NCBI GenBank assembly: GCA_964407285.1
Contig: CAYOVG010000067.1
Location: forward strand, 1-22,841
Reading direction: 5' to 3'
Origin: CAYOVG01 sp964407285
Lineage (GTDB): Bacteria > Desulfobacterota > Syntrophobacteria > Syntrophobacterales > Syntrophobacteraceae
DNA: 22,841 nucleotides
Shown here: piece by piece, positions 7,276-15,584 of the stretch
Layout: the number at the start of each line of letters is the position of its first letter
How positions within the stretch are numbered: the stretch's first letter is position 1
The notes under the pieces: model-generated
Told to the model about the DNA's origin: nothing
The model's input: the letters and a program-made list of their open reading frames with translations, nothing else
Databases searched by the model: none
Made by a program: the position numbers and the translations under genes

Positions 7276-8252
7276 AATCAGTCTACCTGGGAATTGACGG
7301 CGGTTCGGTCAGTTTGAAGTTCGCCCTGGTCGATGAGAATGGCGACGTGGTGTCCACGGCCTACCTCAGGAACCAGGGAGTAATCGAAACGGTGAAAAAG
7401 GGCATGGAACAGATCCAGCTCGACCGTCATCATATCATCGGCGTCGGAACCACCGGTTCGGGGAGAAAGTTCATCGGGATGCTGGTCGGGGCGGATATCA
7501 TCGAAACCGAAATCCTTGCCCACACGCTCGCCGCTTTACACTATTATCCCGATCTCAGGACCCTTATGGACATCGGCGGGGAAGACAGCAAGATCATGGT
7601 CGTAAGAGACGGAATACTGGAGGACTTCCGGCTCAATTCCGTTTGCGGAGCGGGAACGGGAAGCCTCATCGACGCCGTCGCCGCCCGCATAGGGATCCCG
7701 CTGGAAGATGTGGGGGATATGGCGCTTCAGAGTACCCAGACGCTGTACTTTCCCGGCAAATGCGGGATTTTCGCACAGTCGTCGGTCGTAAGCAGGTTGA
7801 ATTCGGGGGCGAACAAGTCCGACATCCTGATGGGCATGATACGGGCTCTGGTGAACAACTACCTGACCATCACGAAAGGAATGTCGCTTGGCCCTCCATA
7901 TGTATACCAGGGCGCCACCGCCCAGAACCGGGCGATATGCAAAGCGCTCGAGGAGCAACTCGGGTCCCCCGTTATCGTTCCCGAACACTGCTCGGTCATG
8001 GGCGCTATCGGCGTGGCCCTGATGGCGAGGGAGGAGCAAATCCAGCGCACGAAGTACCGCGGCCATTCGTTCGGCAGCAACAGCTACAGCACTCGAATCT
8101 CGATAGCCCAGGGGTGCAACAATAACTGCGAACTGACATTGTTGTTCCAGGACGACATGTACATGGGGGCGATAGGCAACCGTTGCGAAAAGTGCGCGCT
8201 GGCCGCGGAGGAGGAATACGGCATGAGAGACCTCCAGAAATGCGCGGTATAG
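7272..8252 (+). CDS. Acyl-CoA dehydratase activase, BadF/BadG/BcrA/BcrD (HgdC-like) ATPase
   Basis: The 326-residue protein is an ASKHA-fold ATPase that, in characterised relatives, uses ATP to drive a single low-potential electron into a 2-hydroxyacyl-CoA dehydratase or benzoyl-CoA reductase. ATP-binding segments are LGIDGGSVSLKFAL (6-19), GVGTTGSGR (57-65), MDIGGEDSK (99-107) and GATAQNR (214-220). Cys125 (VCGAGTG) and Cys164 (GKCGIFAQSS) match the two cysteines that form the dimer-bridging 4Fe-4S cluster in HgdC. A C-terminal extension past residue 265 adds Cys282, Cys286, Cys305 and Cys308 in a C-x3-C/C-x2-C arrangement, possibly another metal site; HgdC itself is about 260 residues. The start is GTG at 7272, overlapping the upstream stop as GTGA, with AGGAGG about 8 bases before. 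It forms an operon with the upstream partner. Confidence 0.93.
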   Translation: MKSVYLGIDGGSVSLKFALVDENGDVVSTAYLRNQGVIETVKKGMEQIQLDRHHIIGVGTTGSGRKFIGMLVGADIIETEILAHTLAALHYYPDLRTLMDIGGEDSKIMVVRDGILEDFRLNSVCGAGTGSLIDAVAARIGIPLEDVGDMALQSTQTLYFPGKCGIFAQSSVVSRLNSGANKSDILMGMIRALVNNYLTITKGMSLGPPYVYQGATAQNRAICKALEEQLGSPVIVPEHCSVMGAIGVALMAREEQIQRTKYRGHSFGSNSYSTRISIAQGCNNNCELTLLFQDDMYMGAIGNRCEKCALAAEEEYGMRDLQKCAV

Positions 8253-8325
8253 CCGCGGGACCCTCAGGAGGAACACGGGCGGCGCGAGTAAGGCGGCTCG
8301 ATGCTTTGAGTTTGAGGCCTTGATA

Positions 8326-9105
8326 ATGAAAACGACCAATGCAAAGCAGGAAAAGACGGTCTCCTTCTTCTCGGGATGGGCCCACACCTATGAAAACGGC
8401 CTTTCCGACAGATGGTTCAAAACCGTTCATGCGGAAGTGCTGCGAGTGATCGGCCCCAAATCGGACGACAGCATCCTCGACATCGGATGCGGGACGGGCA
8501 GAGCGCTCAGGGAGCTTGCCGCCGTTGTGAAAACCGGGAGACTGGCCGGTATCGATATCTCCGACAAAATGATCGAAGAAGCCGCGGTGAAGGCGAAGGG
8601 CATACGGAACCTCGAACTCCATGTCGGATTCGCGGACAGCCTTCCCTTTGACAGTGAGAGCTTCGATTACGTCACCTCGATGAATGCCTTCCATCACTTC
8701 CCGGACCAGCGGAAGGCGCTTGAAGAAATGGTCAGGGTGCTCAAGAAAGGCGGCTCCATATACGTAGCCGACATGACGGGGCATGTCCTTCCCTTTCCCA
8801 TCCTCGGCAACAAGGTGTGGAACCTGCTCGAAAGCCCCTTTGCGCCACAGGTGAATGCATTGTCGAAGCGGGAGTTCAGAGCATTGTTCCAGGATGTCGG
8901 CCTGCGCGATGTCAGGCAGTTACCGGCTTCCAGGGGATACCACGAATCGGGAAGATATTGGCTTTACGCAGGCGGCGCCCAACTCATCCTGGGAGGTCTG
9001 ATCCATCCCGCGCTGATAGCGAGCGGCGTCGCGGCGGGATTGATAGGGGCCGCCGCATCGTTTCCTTACCTGTCCAAAACGATCACCACGGGGAGAAAGC
9101 AGTAG
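8326..9105 (+). CDS. Class I SAM-dependent methyltransferase with hydrophobic C-terminal tail
   Basis: The 259-residue protein has a Rossmann methyltransferase core: motif I LDIGCGTG (51-58), the acidic residue after strand 2 in AGIDIS (74-79), the post-II FADSLPFDSESFDYV (102-116), and the helix AFHHFPDQRKALEEMVRVLKKGG. This is the UbiE/Methyltransf_11 pattern. The tail from about 214 to 246 (AGGAQLILGGLIHPALIASG and beyond) is strongly hydrophobic and glycine-rich, suggesting membrane association and perhaps a lipid or quinone-like substrate; this is inference. ATG at 8326 is taken because GAGG lies 8 bases upstream; a TTG two codons earlier is less likely. It starts 73 bases after the activase stop and may be the last gene of that operon, ahead of the terminator at 9181-9221. 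Confidence 0.85.
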   Translation: MKTTNAKQEKTVSFFSGWAHTYENGLSDRWFKTVHAEVLRVIGPKSDDSILDIGCGTGRALRELAAVVKTGRLAGIDISDKMIEEAAVKAKGIRNLELHVGFADSLPFDSESFDYVTSMNAFHHFPDQRKALEEMVRVLKKGGSIYVADMTGHVLPFPILGNKVWNLLESPFAPQVNALSKREFRALFQDVGLRDVRQLPASRGYHESGRYWLYAGGAQLILGGLIHPALIASGVAAGLIGAAASFPYLSKTITTGRKQ

Positions 9106-9143
9106 AGCAGGAAAGGTGGAATAGGTGGAACCGCTCATTCAAT

Positions 9144-9167
9144 CACCGGTTTCTCGTTTAACCGGTG
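9144..9167 (+). other. Small hairpin after the methyltransferase gene
   Basis: CACCGGTT (9144-9151) pairs with AACCGGTG (9160-9167) around an 8-base loop, 38 bases after the stop. No T-run follows, so it may simply be 3' end structure upstream of the main terminator. Confidence 0.3.
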
Positions 9168-9180
9168 GTGGATGTCTTCT

Positions 9181-9221
9181 AGAGGGCCGGCTCCCCCCTT
9201 GCGGGGGGGAGCCGGCCCTCT
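9181..9221 (+). terminator. Rho-independent terminator with an 18-bp perfect stem
   Basis: AGAGGGCCGGCTCCCCCC (9181-9198) is perfectly complementary to 9204-9221 around the 5-base loop TTGCG, followed by CCTTTTG. The stem is unusually long and GC-rich. It should end the activase-methyltransferase transcript and insulate the padR promoter 66 bases downstream. Confidence 0.85.
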
Positions 9222-9286
9222 CCTTTTGAAGATCCATAGTATCCGTCACAGGCATTAGCCGCGCTGCACGCTGGACATATTACTCC

Positions 9287-9326
9287 TTGACAGATCCATT
9301 CATCTTTAGATATATACTTTTATCTA
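9287..9326 (+). promoter_or_regulatory. padR promoter with overlapping inverted-repeat operator
   Basis: TTGACA (9287-9292) is followed after 18 bases by TATATA (9311-9316); TATACT at 9313-9318 is an alternative -10. Over the -10 lies an inverted repeat, TAGATA (9307-9312), 8 bases, TATCTA (9321-9326). The 20-base element at 9307-9326 matches 16 of 20 bases at 15604-15623 and 17 of 20 at 19902-19921. Its position over its own -10 suggests autorepression by PadR. The regulator is inferred, not shown. Confidence 0.7.
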
Positions 9327-9344
9327 TTATGAAGGAGAATAAGG

Positions 9345-9893
9345 ATGTCCATCAAATATGCCTTGCTCGGGATCCTGGCTGAAAAAGACCTGCACGGGTA
9401 TGAGCTCAAAAGCAGCTTCGACGAGAAGGTCGGCGAGTTCTGGAGCCTCAATTACGGCCAGATCTACTCCACACTGGACCGCCTCGAAAAGGAGGAACTC
9501 GTCACCCACGACCGCCAGGCCCAGGACCGCCGCCCCGACAGGAAAATCTTCAGCATAACCCCGCTAGGCAGAAAGGAACTCGAAAACTGGCTCGCCACAC
9601 CGGTAAGCAAGGTCAGGGCCCTCCGCGATGAATTCTTCATCAAGCTCGTTTTCATGGACAAGAATAATCCAGGTCCCGTCCTGGAACTGATCGAAAAGCA
9701 AAGGGCCATGTACCTCAAACACATGAACCGGCTTACGAAGCGGAAGGTGGCGCTCAAAAAGGAAGGGAAAAGCCTCGATGCGCTTACCACCGAACTGCTC
9801 ATGGACGCCGGACTATTCCACGCCGAAGCGGATATCAAGTGGCTCGGTCATTGCGAATCCAAGATCAGAGCGGCAATCGGAACGGATACATGA
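9345..9893 (+). CDS. PadR-family transcriptional regulator
   Basis: The 182-residue protein has the PadR winged-helix domain (residues 1-75: KYALLGILAEKDLHGYELKS, NYGQIYSTLDRLEKEELV, DRRPDRKIFSITPLGRKEL) and a C-terminal helical dimerisation region (about 90-175; PF10400 type, containing EFFIKLVFMDK). PadR repressors respond to small hydrophobic or phenolic compounds, and several control a neighbouring ABC exporter, as LmrR does. GAAGGAG lies just before the ATG. It leads an operon with an ABC ATPase, permease and LolA-like protein; the ATPase starts 52 bases after its stop. The palindrome at 9307-9326 over its own promoter, and copies at two other promoters, make it the likely regulator of this whole region (inference). 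The ligand is unknown. Confidence 0.93.
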   Translation: MSIKYALLGILAEKDLHGYELKSSFDEKVGEFWSLNYGQIYSTLDRLEKEELVTHDRQAQDRRPDRKIFSITPLGRKELENWLATPVSKVRALRDEFFIKLVFMDKNNPGPVLELIEKQRAMYLKHMNRLTKRKVALKKEGKSLDALTTELLMDAGLFHAEADIKWLGHCESKIRAAIGTDT

Positions 9894-9945
9894 AGGCGCG
9901 AAAATCCGGTGGAAAACTCTTAATCTCAACTCGGGGGTACAAGCC

Positions 9946-10635
9946 ATGATCGAATTGAAAAACGCGAGCAAGAAATACCGGCGGGGCGCACGGGAAGTCC
10001 ATGCACTGCGGGACGTCTCCCTTGTCATCAAAAAGGGCGAATTTCTGAGCATCATGGGACCGAGCGGGTCAGGAAAAAGCACGCTCCTCAACCTCATGGG
10101 AGGTCTGGACCAACCCACCTCCGGGGAGGTGTTCATCGACGGAATTCCCCTGCACGGCATCACGGACACCGAACTCACCCTCATCAGGCGCAGGCGCGTC
10201 GGGTATGTCTTCCAGTTCTTCAACCTCCTGCCCCTGCTGACCGCGGCGGAAAACGTGGGCCTGCCGCTCCTGCTGGAAGGCGTCCCCTTCTCCCGGATAC
10301 GGTCCAAAGCCGAATCGCTTCTACGAGATGTCGGTCTGGGGGAGAGAACCGACCACCGGCCGGAGCAACTCTCGGGCGGAGAAATGCAGCGGGTGGCCAT
10401 CGCCCGCGCCCTGGTGACGAACCCCGCCGTTCTCCTGGCGGACGAACCCACGGGAAACCTCGATTCCCACACCAGCGAAGAGATTTTTCTCCTTCTCAAA
10501 TCCTTGAACGAACAGGGTCAGACCATCGTGATGGTAACCCACGACTCCAAAGCCGCGGCCTACGGCACACGCATCATCACGCTCAAGGACGGCGCCCTGT
10601 CCCAGGACATCACCATCGGGGAGGACGCCGCATGA
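9946..10635 (+). CDS. ABC transporter ATP-binding protein, LolD/MacB type
   Basis: The 229-residue cytoplasmic ATPase energises the permease encoded next. It has Walker A GPSGSGKST (38-46), Q-loop Gln90 in YVFQFFNLLP, signature LSGGEMQR (142-149), Walker B VLLADEPTGNLDS (162-174) and H-loop His199 in VTHDS. The short length, the LLNLMGGLDQPTSG segment and the FQFFNLLPLLTA pattern place it with the LolD/MacB/FtsE group, which works by mechanotransmission with FtsX-type permeases rather than classic import. ATG at 9946 begins MIELKNASKKY, the usual family start; the frame is open further upstream but overlaps padR. The ribosome site is weak (GGGGG, 6 bases before). Its end overlaps the permease start by 4 bases (ATGA), implying coupling. 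Confidence 0.93.
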   Translation: MIELKNASKKYRRGAREVHALRDVSLVIKKGEFLSIMGPSGSGKSTLLNLMGGLDQPTSGEVFIDGIPLHGITDTELTLIRRRRVGYVFQFFNLLPLLTAAENVGLPLLLEGVPFSRIRSKAESLLRDVGLGERTDHRPEQLSGGEMQRVAIARALVTNPAVLLADEPTGNLDSHTSEEIFLLLKSLNEQGQTIVMVTHDSKAAAYGTRIITLKDGALSQDITIGEDAA

Positions 10636-13253
10636 ACAGTCGCCCCAAGATCAAGGAACTTGCGAACCTCAAGAACCTCCTCCGCCACATCAGCCTCAAA
10701 CACGTGAAACACCAGAAGGCGCAGTCGCTCATCGCCATGTTCGGCATCTGCCTCGGCGTCGCGACCATGGTCTCCGTGGACATCGTGAATACGAGCGTTC
10801 TGCGCTCTTTCGAAGATTCCATAAACCACGTCACGGGCCGGGCAGCCCTTCAGATTACGGGGGCGGAATCGGGCTTCCCCGAAGCGTTGCTCGAACAGGT
10901 CCAAAACGTCCCGGGAGTCGAGTACGCCGTGCCCGTCATCGAAACCAACGCCAACCTCTTCGGGGGGTCCGAACGGTCGATGATGATTCTCGGCGTCGAT
11001 GTGCTGCAGGACCACCAGATCCGCGACTACAGCATCACGGATGAAACCGCCGACATCCCCGACCCGCTCCTATTCCTCGCCCGCCCCGACTCCATCTTGC
11101 TTACGAAAAGCATGGCGGACCGTGAAGGGATAAAGATCGACCAGGAAATCCGGATCCAAACCGTCCAGGGCATCAAGACATTCAACGTGCGCGGACTTCT
11201 CAACCCCGAAGGCCCGGCCCGAGTTGCGGGGGGAGACATCGCGATCATGGATGTTTACGCCGCCCAGCTGGTATTCGGGAAGGAGGGCAAGATCGACCGC
11301 ATCGACGTGAGCTTCCTTCGAGGCGAGAACCTGGACGCCATGAAGGAACGCATCCGGAAGGCGCTTCCGCAAGGCTACGATCTGGACACTCCGGCCGCCA
11401 GGACGCGGCAGGTCGAAATCCTGCTCCAGCGCTACAGGAGCGTCATGGGACTGATAAGCTTCATGGCGGTGTTCGTCGGCATGTATCTCATTTACAATGC
11501 GGTCGCCATCTCGGTCGTGCAGCGCAGAAAGGAGATCGGAATCCTGCGAGCCCTCGGCACGACGAGAGGGGAGATCATCAGGCTCTTCCTGGGGGAGACT
11601 CTGGTGGTCTCCGCCATCGGGTCGCTCATGGGCCTCGGCCTGGGCCACGTGTTTGCGAACATGACGATCGGCATTGTCGCCCAGAGCGTTACGGAGTGCT
11701 ACGTCAAGACATCCGTCACGGAACTCAGCTTTTCATGGCCGGCCCTCATCCGCAACGCGGGAATCGGAGTTCTCGCCAGTCTGGCGGCAGCCGCATTCCC
11801 CGCCGTTTCCAGTTCGCGAATCACCCCTATCTCGGCCATTCGGGCGCTCCCCTACTCCGAGGACGGATTCCTGTTCAGCAGGAAGATCAAAGCCGCGGCC
11901 ATCCTTTTCATTTTCCTGTCCCTCGTGCTGCTCGCGGCCTACAAAATCGCGGACCCCTCATCGCCCATCCGGCGCCCCGCCACCACGTTCGGGTCGATGC
12001 TGTTTCTCATCCTCGGCATATCGCTCTTCACCCCGGCCTTTCTGAAATGGTTCATAGACCTGTCCCACCGCTTCCTGTCGTCGTGCCCCGGGGCCGCGGG
12101 CAGGCTCGCGGGCATGAACCTGCAGAAGAACGTATCGAGGAACGCGGTGGCGGTGGCTGCCATCTTCTACGGCATCGCCATGTTCATCAGCTCGGTGAAC
12201 GTGATCGTCAGCACGAAGGACTCCATCTTCGAATGGCTCGATTCGATGGTGCGCGCCGATATCCTCGTGAGTTCGGGGCACCTTCTGGCCACGGGCGGCT
12301 CTCCCACCATCGCCATGCCGGGCGAAATGATCAAGGAATTCGAAGAGATCCCGGGCGTGCTCTCCGCGGAATCCTATCGCAAGGGACACGTGAATTACGG
12401 GGGCAGGCGGGTACTGCTGGAGGCGTTCGACGTGGCGATGAGGATGGAATACTGTCCGGGCATGATCGTGCAGGGAACCAGGGACGACATGGTGCGCCTT
12501 CTGCCGCGGCAGGACTACGTGGCGGTGAATGAAGGATTTGCGGTCCAGCAGGGCGTGAAACGGGGAGATACCATCATCCTTCCCACCCCCGACGGTCCCG
12601 CGCCTTTCGGCGTTGCCGCGGTCGTCGTGAACTACGCATCCGATTCCGGCACCATATGGATCGACAGTCACACCTACCAGCGGCACTGGCGCGACACCCT
12701 TGTGGATATGTTCGAACTGCGCGTCAAACCGAACGAGGACATCGCCGCGGTATCCAGGGCGGTCGTGGACCGGCTGGGCAAGGAGAGGAAGGTTTTCACA
12801 CTGGCCGCGGGCGAATTCAAGGACGAGGTGAAAAAGATACTGGAGCGCACCTTCGTCCATAGCAATGCGGTGACCTTCATTACGTTGATCATCGCGGGGT
12901 TCGGGATCGTCGTCACTTTGCTGGCGTCCGTGATGGAGCGGACCCGCGAGATAGCCGTCCTTCGATCCATCGGCATGAAAAGAAGCCAGGTATCGGGCAT
13001 CGTGATCATCGAATCGGCGTTGATAGGCGTCGCGGGAGGTTTGCTCGGCGCGGCGGCGGGTATCCTGATGGGATGGCTGCAACTCGAAGGGTTCATTCGC
13101 ATGGATCTCGGCGCGAGCATGGTCTATAGGGTTCACTATCCATCCCTGGCCTGGGCGCTCCTGCTCGCCGCGGGACTTTCCGCCCTGGCCGGTCTTTATC
13201 CCGCAAGGCGGGCTGCAAAAACGAATATCGTGGAGGCCCTGGCATATGAATAG
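10632..13253 (+). CDS. ABC transporter permease with two FtsX domains (LolC/E- or MacB-like)
   Basis: The 873-residue inner-membrane protein appears to be a duplicated MacB/LolCE-type permease. TM1 is near 33-55 (SLIAMFGICLGVATMVS), followed by a periplasmic domain to about 270. The first FtsX block spans about 273-400 (SFMAVFVGMYLIYNAVAISV, RRKEIGILRALG). Hydrophobic segments follow near 425, 452 and 505, then a second periplasmic domain. The second FtsX block runs from about 745 to the end (ITLIIAGFGIVVTLLA, RTREIAVLRSIGM), closing with PARRAAKTNIVEALAYE. EIxxLRxxG coupling helices occur in both halves. Proteins of this class extract lipids or lipoproteins, or export peptides and drugs, through periplasmic partners. 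The ATPase overlaps it by 4 bases upstream and the LolA-like gene by 8 bases downstream. The substrate cannot be read from sequence. Confidence 0.92.
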   Translation: MNSRPKIKELANLKNLLRHISLKHVKHQKAQSLIAMFGICLGVATMVSVDIVNTSVLRSFEDSINHVTGRAALQITGAESGFPEALLEQVQNVPGVEYAVPVIETNANLFGGSERSMMILGVDVLQDHQIRDYSITDETADIPDPLLFLARPDSILLTKSMADREGIKIDQEIRIQTVQGIKTFNVRGLLNPEGPARVAGGDIAIMDVYAAQLVFGKEGKIDRIDVSFLRGENLDAMKERIRKALPQGYDLDTPAARTRQVEILLQRYRSVMGLISFMAVFVGMYLIYNAVAISVVQRRKEIGILRALGTTRGEIIRLFLGETLVVSAIGSLMGLGLGHVFANMTIGIVAQSVTECYVKTSVTELSFSWPALIRNAGIGVLASLAAAAFPAVSSSRITPISAIRALPYSEDGFLFSRKIKAAAILFIFLSLVLLAAYKIADPSSPIRRPATTFGSMLFLILGISLFTPAFLKWFIDLSHRFLSSCPGAAGRLAGMNLQKNVSRNAVAVAAIFYGIAMFISSVNVIVSTKDSIFEWLDSMVRADILVSSGHLLATGGSPTIAMPGEMIKEFEEIPGVLSAESYRKGHVNYGGRRVLLEAFDVAMRMEYCPGMIVQGTRDDMVRLLPRQDYVAVNEGFAVQQGVKRGDTIILPTPDGPAPFGVAAVVVNYASDSGTIWIDSHTYQRHWRDTLVDMFELRVKPNEDIAAVSRAVVDRLGKERKVFTLAAGEFKDEVKKILERTFVHSNAVTFITLIIAGFGIVVTLLASVMERTREIAVLRSIGMKRSQVSGIVIIESALIGVAGGLLGAAAGILMGWLQLEGFIRMDLGASMVYRVHYPSLAWALLLAAGLSALAGLYPARRAAKTNIVEALAYE

Positions 13254-14115
13254 CAGGAATAAACGGCATATGGACGACCAGCATATGGAAAGCATGAAAA
13301 AACACCGTTTCCGTCGTTGCCGCGAGGCGCCGGGAACCATCCTGGCGGGCGTCGCCCTCATGGGCGCGGTTTTCGCGGTACTCTCCATCTCCCCCGCCGC
13401 CCACGCCATGACCGGCCGGGAGGTGTACGGGAAGGTGCACGAACTGCGGGAAAGGGCGCTCGACCGGAAGGCTGAAGCGACCATGGTCCTCTTCGACAAA
13501 GGCGGGGGAACCCGCACCCGCACGCTCGTCGAATACAGCAAGAAAGCCGATCCGGAAGCCTACAAGGTGCTCGTGGTCTTCAACACGCCTCCGGACCTCA
13601 AGGACGTCGGATTCCTCGTCCATGCGCGCACCTTCGCCGACCGGGACCTGTGGGCCTACTTCCCGGAATACAAGCGGGTGCGGCGCATCCCCAACAGTTC
13701 GCAGGACGATTCGTTCTTCGGCACGGACTTCTCGTACGACGATTTCGGCGGCCCGCCGAACCTGGACGATTACTCCTTCAAGATCACCGGAGAGGAGACC
13801 GTCGACGGCAAGCCCTGCTATGTGGTCGAAGTGACGCCCAAGGTCCGGAGGAAGTACACGCGCTATGTGGCATGGGTTGCGAAGGACCTCTGGGTGCACA
13901 TGAAAATCGAATACTACCGGGATAAGGAAATGTACCGGGGCGGGATGTTCTCGGATGTGCGAATGATCGACGATATCCCCACGCCGTTCAAGGTATTCAT
14001 GGAAAACAAGAAGACCGGCCACAAGACGGAACTCACCATCGAGAACATACAGTACCACACCAAATTTCCCGACGACCTCTTCACACAGCGCTCGCTGGAG
14101 AGAGCGGGAAAATAG
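13246..14115 (+). CDS. LolA-like periplasmic protein (outer membrane lipoprotein-sorting protein family)
   Basis: The 289-residue precursor has a long basic N-region, a hydrophobic stretch (about 31-50) and a signal-peptidase site AAHA (51-54), so the mature protein should be periplasmic. The body (EVYGKVHELRERALDRKAEA, KVLVVFNTPPDLKDVGFLV, DLWAYFPEYKRVRRIP, FFGTDFSYDDFGG, YVVEVTPK) matches the COG2834/LolA-like group, whose half-barrel carries a hydrophobic ligand such as a lipid. Relatives commonly sit with RND/MMPL exporters or MacB-like ABC transporters. Start 13246 is used because GGAGG lies 9 bases upstream inside the permease gene; ATGs at 13270, 13285 and 13294 are possible. It would ferry the ABC transporter's substrate across the periplasm (inference). 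Confidence 0.85.
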   Translation: MNSRNKRHMDDQHMESMKKHRFRRCREAPGTILAGVALMGAVFAVLSISPAAHAMTGREVYGKVHELRERALDRKAEATMVLFDKGGGTRTRTLVEYSKKADPEAYKVLVVFNTPPDLKDVGFLVHARTFADRDLWAYFPEYKRVRRIPNSSQDDSFFGTDFSYDDFGGPPNLDDYSFKITGEETVDGKPCYVVEVTPKVRRKYTRYVAWVAKDLWVHMKIEYYRDKEMYRGGMFSDVRMIDDIPTPFKVFMENKKTGHKTELTIENIQYHTKFPDDLFTQRSLERAGK

Positions 14116-14188
14116 GGGAGGTCGGAAACTCATCCGCACGGGGCGTAAAACGGCGCCGCCACACACGCTCAATGCGCCCATCTTTCCT

Positions 14189-14213
14189 CGTTGCCGGGCC
14201 CTGCCCGGCAACG
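14189..14213 (+). terminator. 11-bp GC-rich hairpin after the LolA-like gene
   Basis: CGTTGCCGGGC (14189-14199) pairs perfectly with 14203-14213 around CCT. It lies 73 bases past the stop. No T-run follows on either strand, so it may only stabilise the 3' end. Confidence 0.4.
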
Positions 14214-14393
14214 CTATCCGCCGGCCCTGCCGTTTATGGGAATTGAATGCAGCAATAACGGACTCTCGTCAACTTTCAAATATCACAGACGATTCTCAAG
14301 GCTTCGTCGACTTCCCGCAACTTCTCGGGGGACAATTTTCGGCATGGTTCATAAACCATGTGTTTGAGGTAACACTCGACAGGACTCATCGTC

Positions 14394-14413
14394 ATTCCCG
14401 AGCATTCGGGAAT
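14394..14413. repeat. REP-like dispersed palindrome
   Basis: ATTCCCGA (14394-14401) and TCGGGAAT (14406-14413) flank a 4-base centre within GTCATTCCCG...CGGGAATCCAGTCC. This CATTCCCG/CGGGAATCCAG form is a common dispersed intergenic repeat in proteobacterial genomes. Only one copy lies in the window, so its dispersal here is recalled knowledge, not seen. Confidence 0.5.
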
Positions 14414-14442
14414 CCAGTCCTTCCCAGCCGCGGCCGTACCCC

Positions 14443-15396
14443 TTACGACTGAAAGAAAAGCAGCAGACTCTCGACGAGTTGCGCCATGAACCGGTAATCG
14501 AGCTTATCCATGGTATCCGAAGCCTTGTGGTAGTGGGGATTGCGAAAGAAAGCGGTGTCGGTGATCATGACCGCCTGGTAGCCCTGATCCCAGAAGCTCG
14601 CATGATCGCTTCGCCTCACGGAAGGCAGCATCCAGCCGTTGAGCGGGACCGTCAGCATCGCCGCGGGAAGTTCCCGATTCTCTGCAAAAGCCTTGTGGAT
14701 GGAGCGGGTCAGTCCGGCGGAACGGGTGTTTCCCACAATGCCGATGAAATTCCCCTCCCCGGGGTACCCCAGGTACTTCACCGGAAAAGGATAATTCTGG
14801 CTCGGGCAGGTGTACCCGACCATCTCCAGGCACAGCATGCCGTCGATCTTCTCCCCCGCCCTTCGGGCTGCCCGAGCGTGCACTCTGCTCCCTCTGCAAG
14901 CGGTCAGAAAGGCGGGAGGCTCTTCCAGAGTGAACGAAACAAACTTGATGGAGACGCCGAGTTTTCCCTGGTCCCGCAATTCACTGATATATCGCGCCGT
15001 TTCCAGTTGGACCGCAACGGCGCTCGCATTGTCGTCGGCCCCCACCGTACCGCGCACCGAGTCATAGTGCGCGCCGAGGAGGTACCGTTTGCGGGGACCG
15101 GTTGAAGGAGCAGAACCGGGTGCGGCAGCGGGGACAACCGTGGCGGGGCCGCCGGCCGGACTGGAAACGGGATCGATAATGGAATCCGCCGCGGCAATGA
15201 CGTTGGCGCTCTCTATGTCCCTGAACCGGTAAGGCTCGAGGGAAACCGGCAGCCCGATTTCCTCATGGAACGACCGGATGTAGACTTCTGCTTTACGCAG
15301 GTTCTCGGGCCGGGCCACGCTTCGCTCCCCGATCCCTACGGTGAGTATCCTCAAGTGAGACTGCAATCGTTCCATGGTTTTCTCGATATCGATCAC
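14443..15396 (-). CDS. M28-family zinc peptidase (aminopeptidase-like)
   Basis: The 317-residue protein has the M28 di-zinc hydrolase pattern: GAHYDSVRGTVGADDNAS (108-125) with His110 and bridging Asp121, LEEPPAF (157-163) with catalytic Glu158 and ligand Glu159, CLEMVGY (189-195) with Glu191 where aminopeptidases usually have Asp, and PHYHKASDTMDKLD (287-300) with His290. A Pro/Ala/Gly/Ser-rich insert fills about 76-103. I take the GTG at 15396 as start because GAGGAAG lies 7 bases upstream; an ATG at 15375 is the alternative. The frame stays open to 15651, but that stretch is Arg-rich and overlaps the divergent promoter. No signal peptide is evident, so a cytoplasmic location is likely. It is transcribed against its neighbours, so a role in the envelope module is doubtful. 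Confidence 0.85.
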   Translation of the reverse strand: MIDIEKTMERLQSHLRILTVGIGERSVARPENLRKAEVYIRSFHEEIGLPVSLEPYRFRDIESANVIAAADSIIDPVSSPAGGPATVVPAAAPGSAPSTGPRKRYLLGAHYDSVRGTVGADDNASAVAVQLETARYISELRDQGKLGVSIKFVSFTLEEPPAFLTACRGSRVHARAARRAGEKIDGMLCLEMVGYTCPSQNYPFPVKYLGYPGEGNFIGIVGNTRSAGLTRSIHKAFAENRELPAAMLTVPLNGWMLPSVRRSDHASFWDQGYQAVMITDTAFFRNPHYHKASDTMDKLDYRFMAQLVESLLLFFQS

Positions 15397-15584
15397 TGAA
15401 TGCTTCCTCTCTTTGTTGGAATACTGTTTAGCGTGCGCCGGCGACCGCCCGTCGACCGCCGGGGACATATCTGCCTTGCCGTCCGCCGGGCCGGACAAGT
15501 GTAACATAATTCCAGCCGCCATCCAATTACGGGCATTGTCACGTCGGCGTCGGCGTTCGTGGCAGCGGAGCACGGGATAATTCC

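Larger units (their letters stand above)
14116..14442. other. Convergent intergenic region with hairpins and a REP-like element
   Basis: This 327-base gap lies between the rightward LolA-like gene and the leftward M28 peptidase gene. It holds a strong hairpin (14189-14213), a weaker inverted repeat CATGGTT/AACCATG (14343-14360) and a REP-like palindrome (14394-14413). A TTG-started frame from 14243 has no domain pattern and overlaps these repeats, so I do not call it. Confidence 0.5.

Noticed and set aside
11958..13541. A leftward frame of 527 codons opposite the permease
   Set aside because: It shadows the FtsX permease and the start of the LolA-like gene and has no family features.
14243..14452. 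A 69-codon frame downstream of the LolA-like gene
   Set aside because: It starts at TTG with no ribosome site and overlaps an inverted repeat and a REP-like element.
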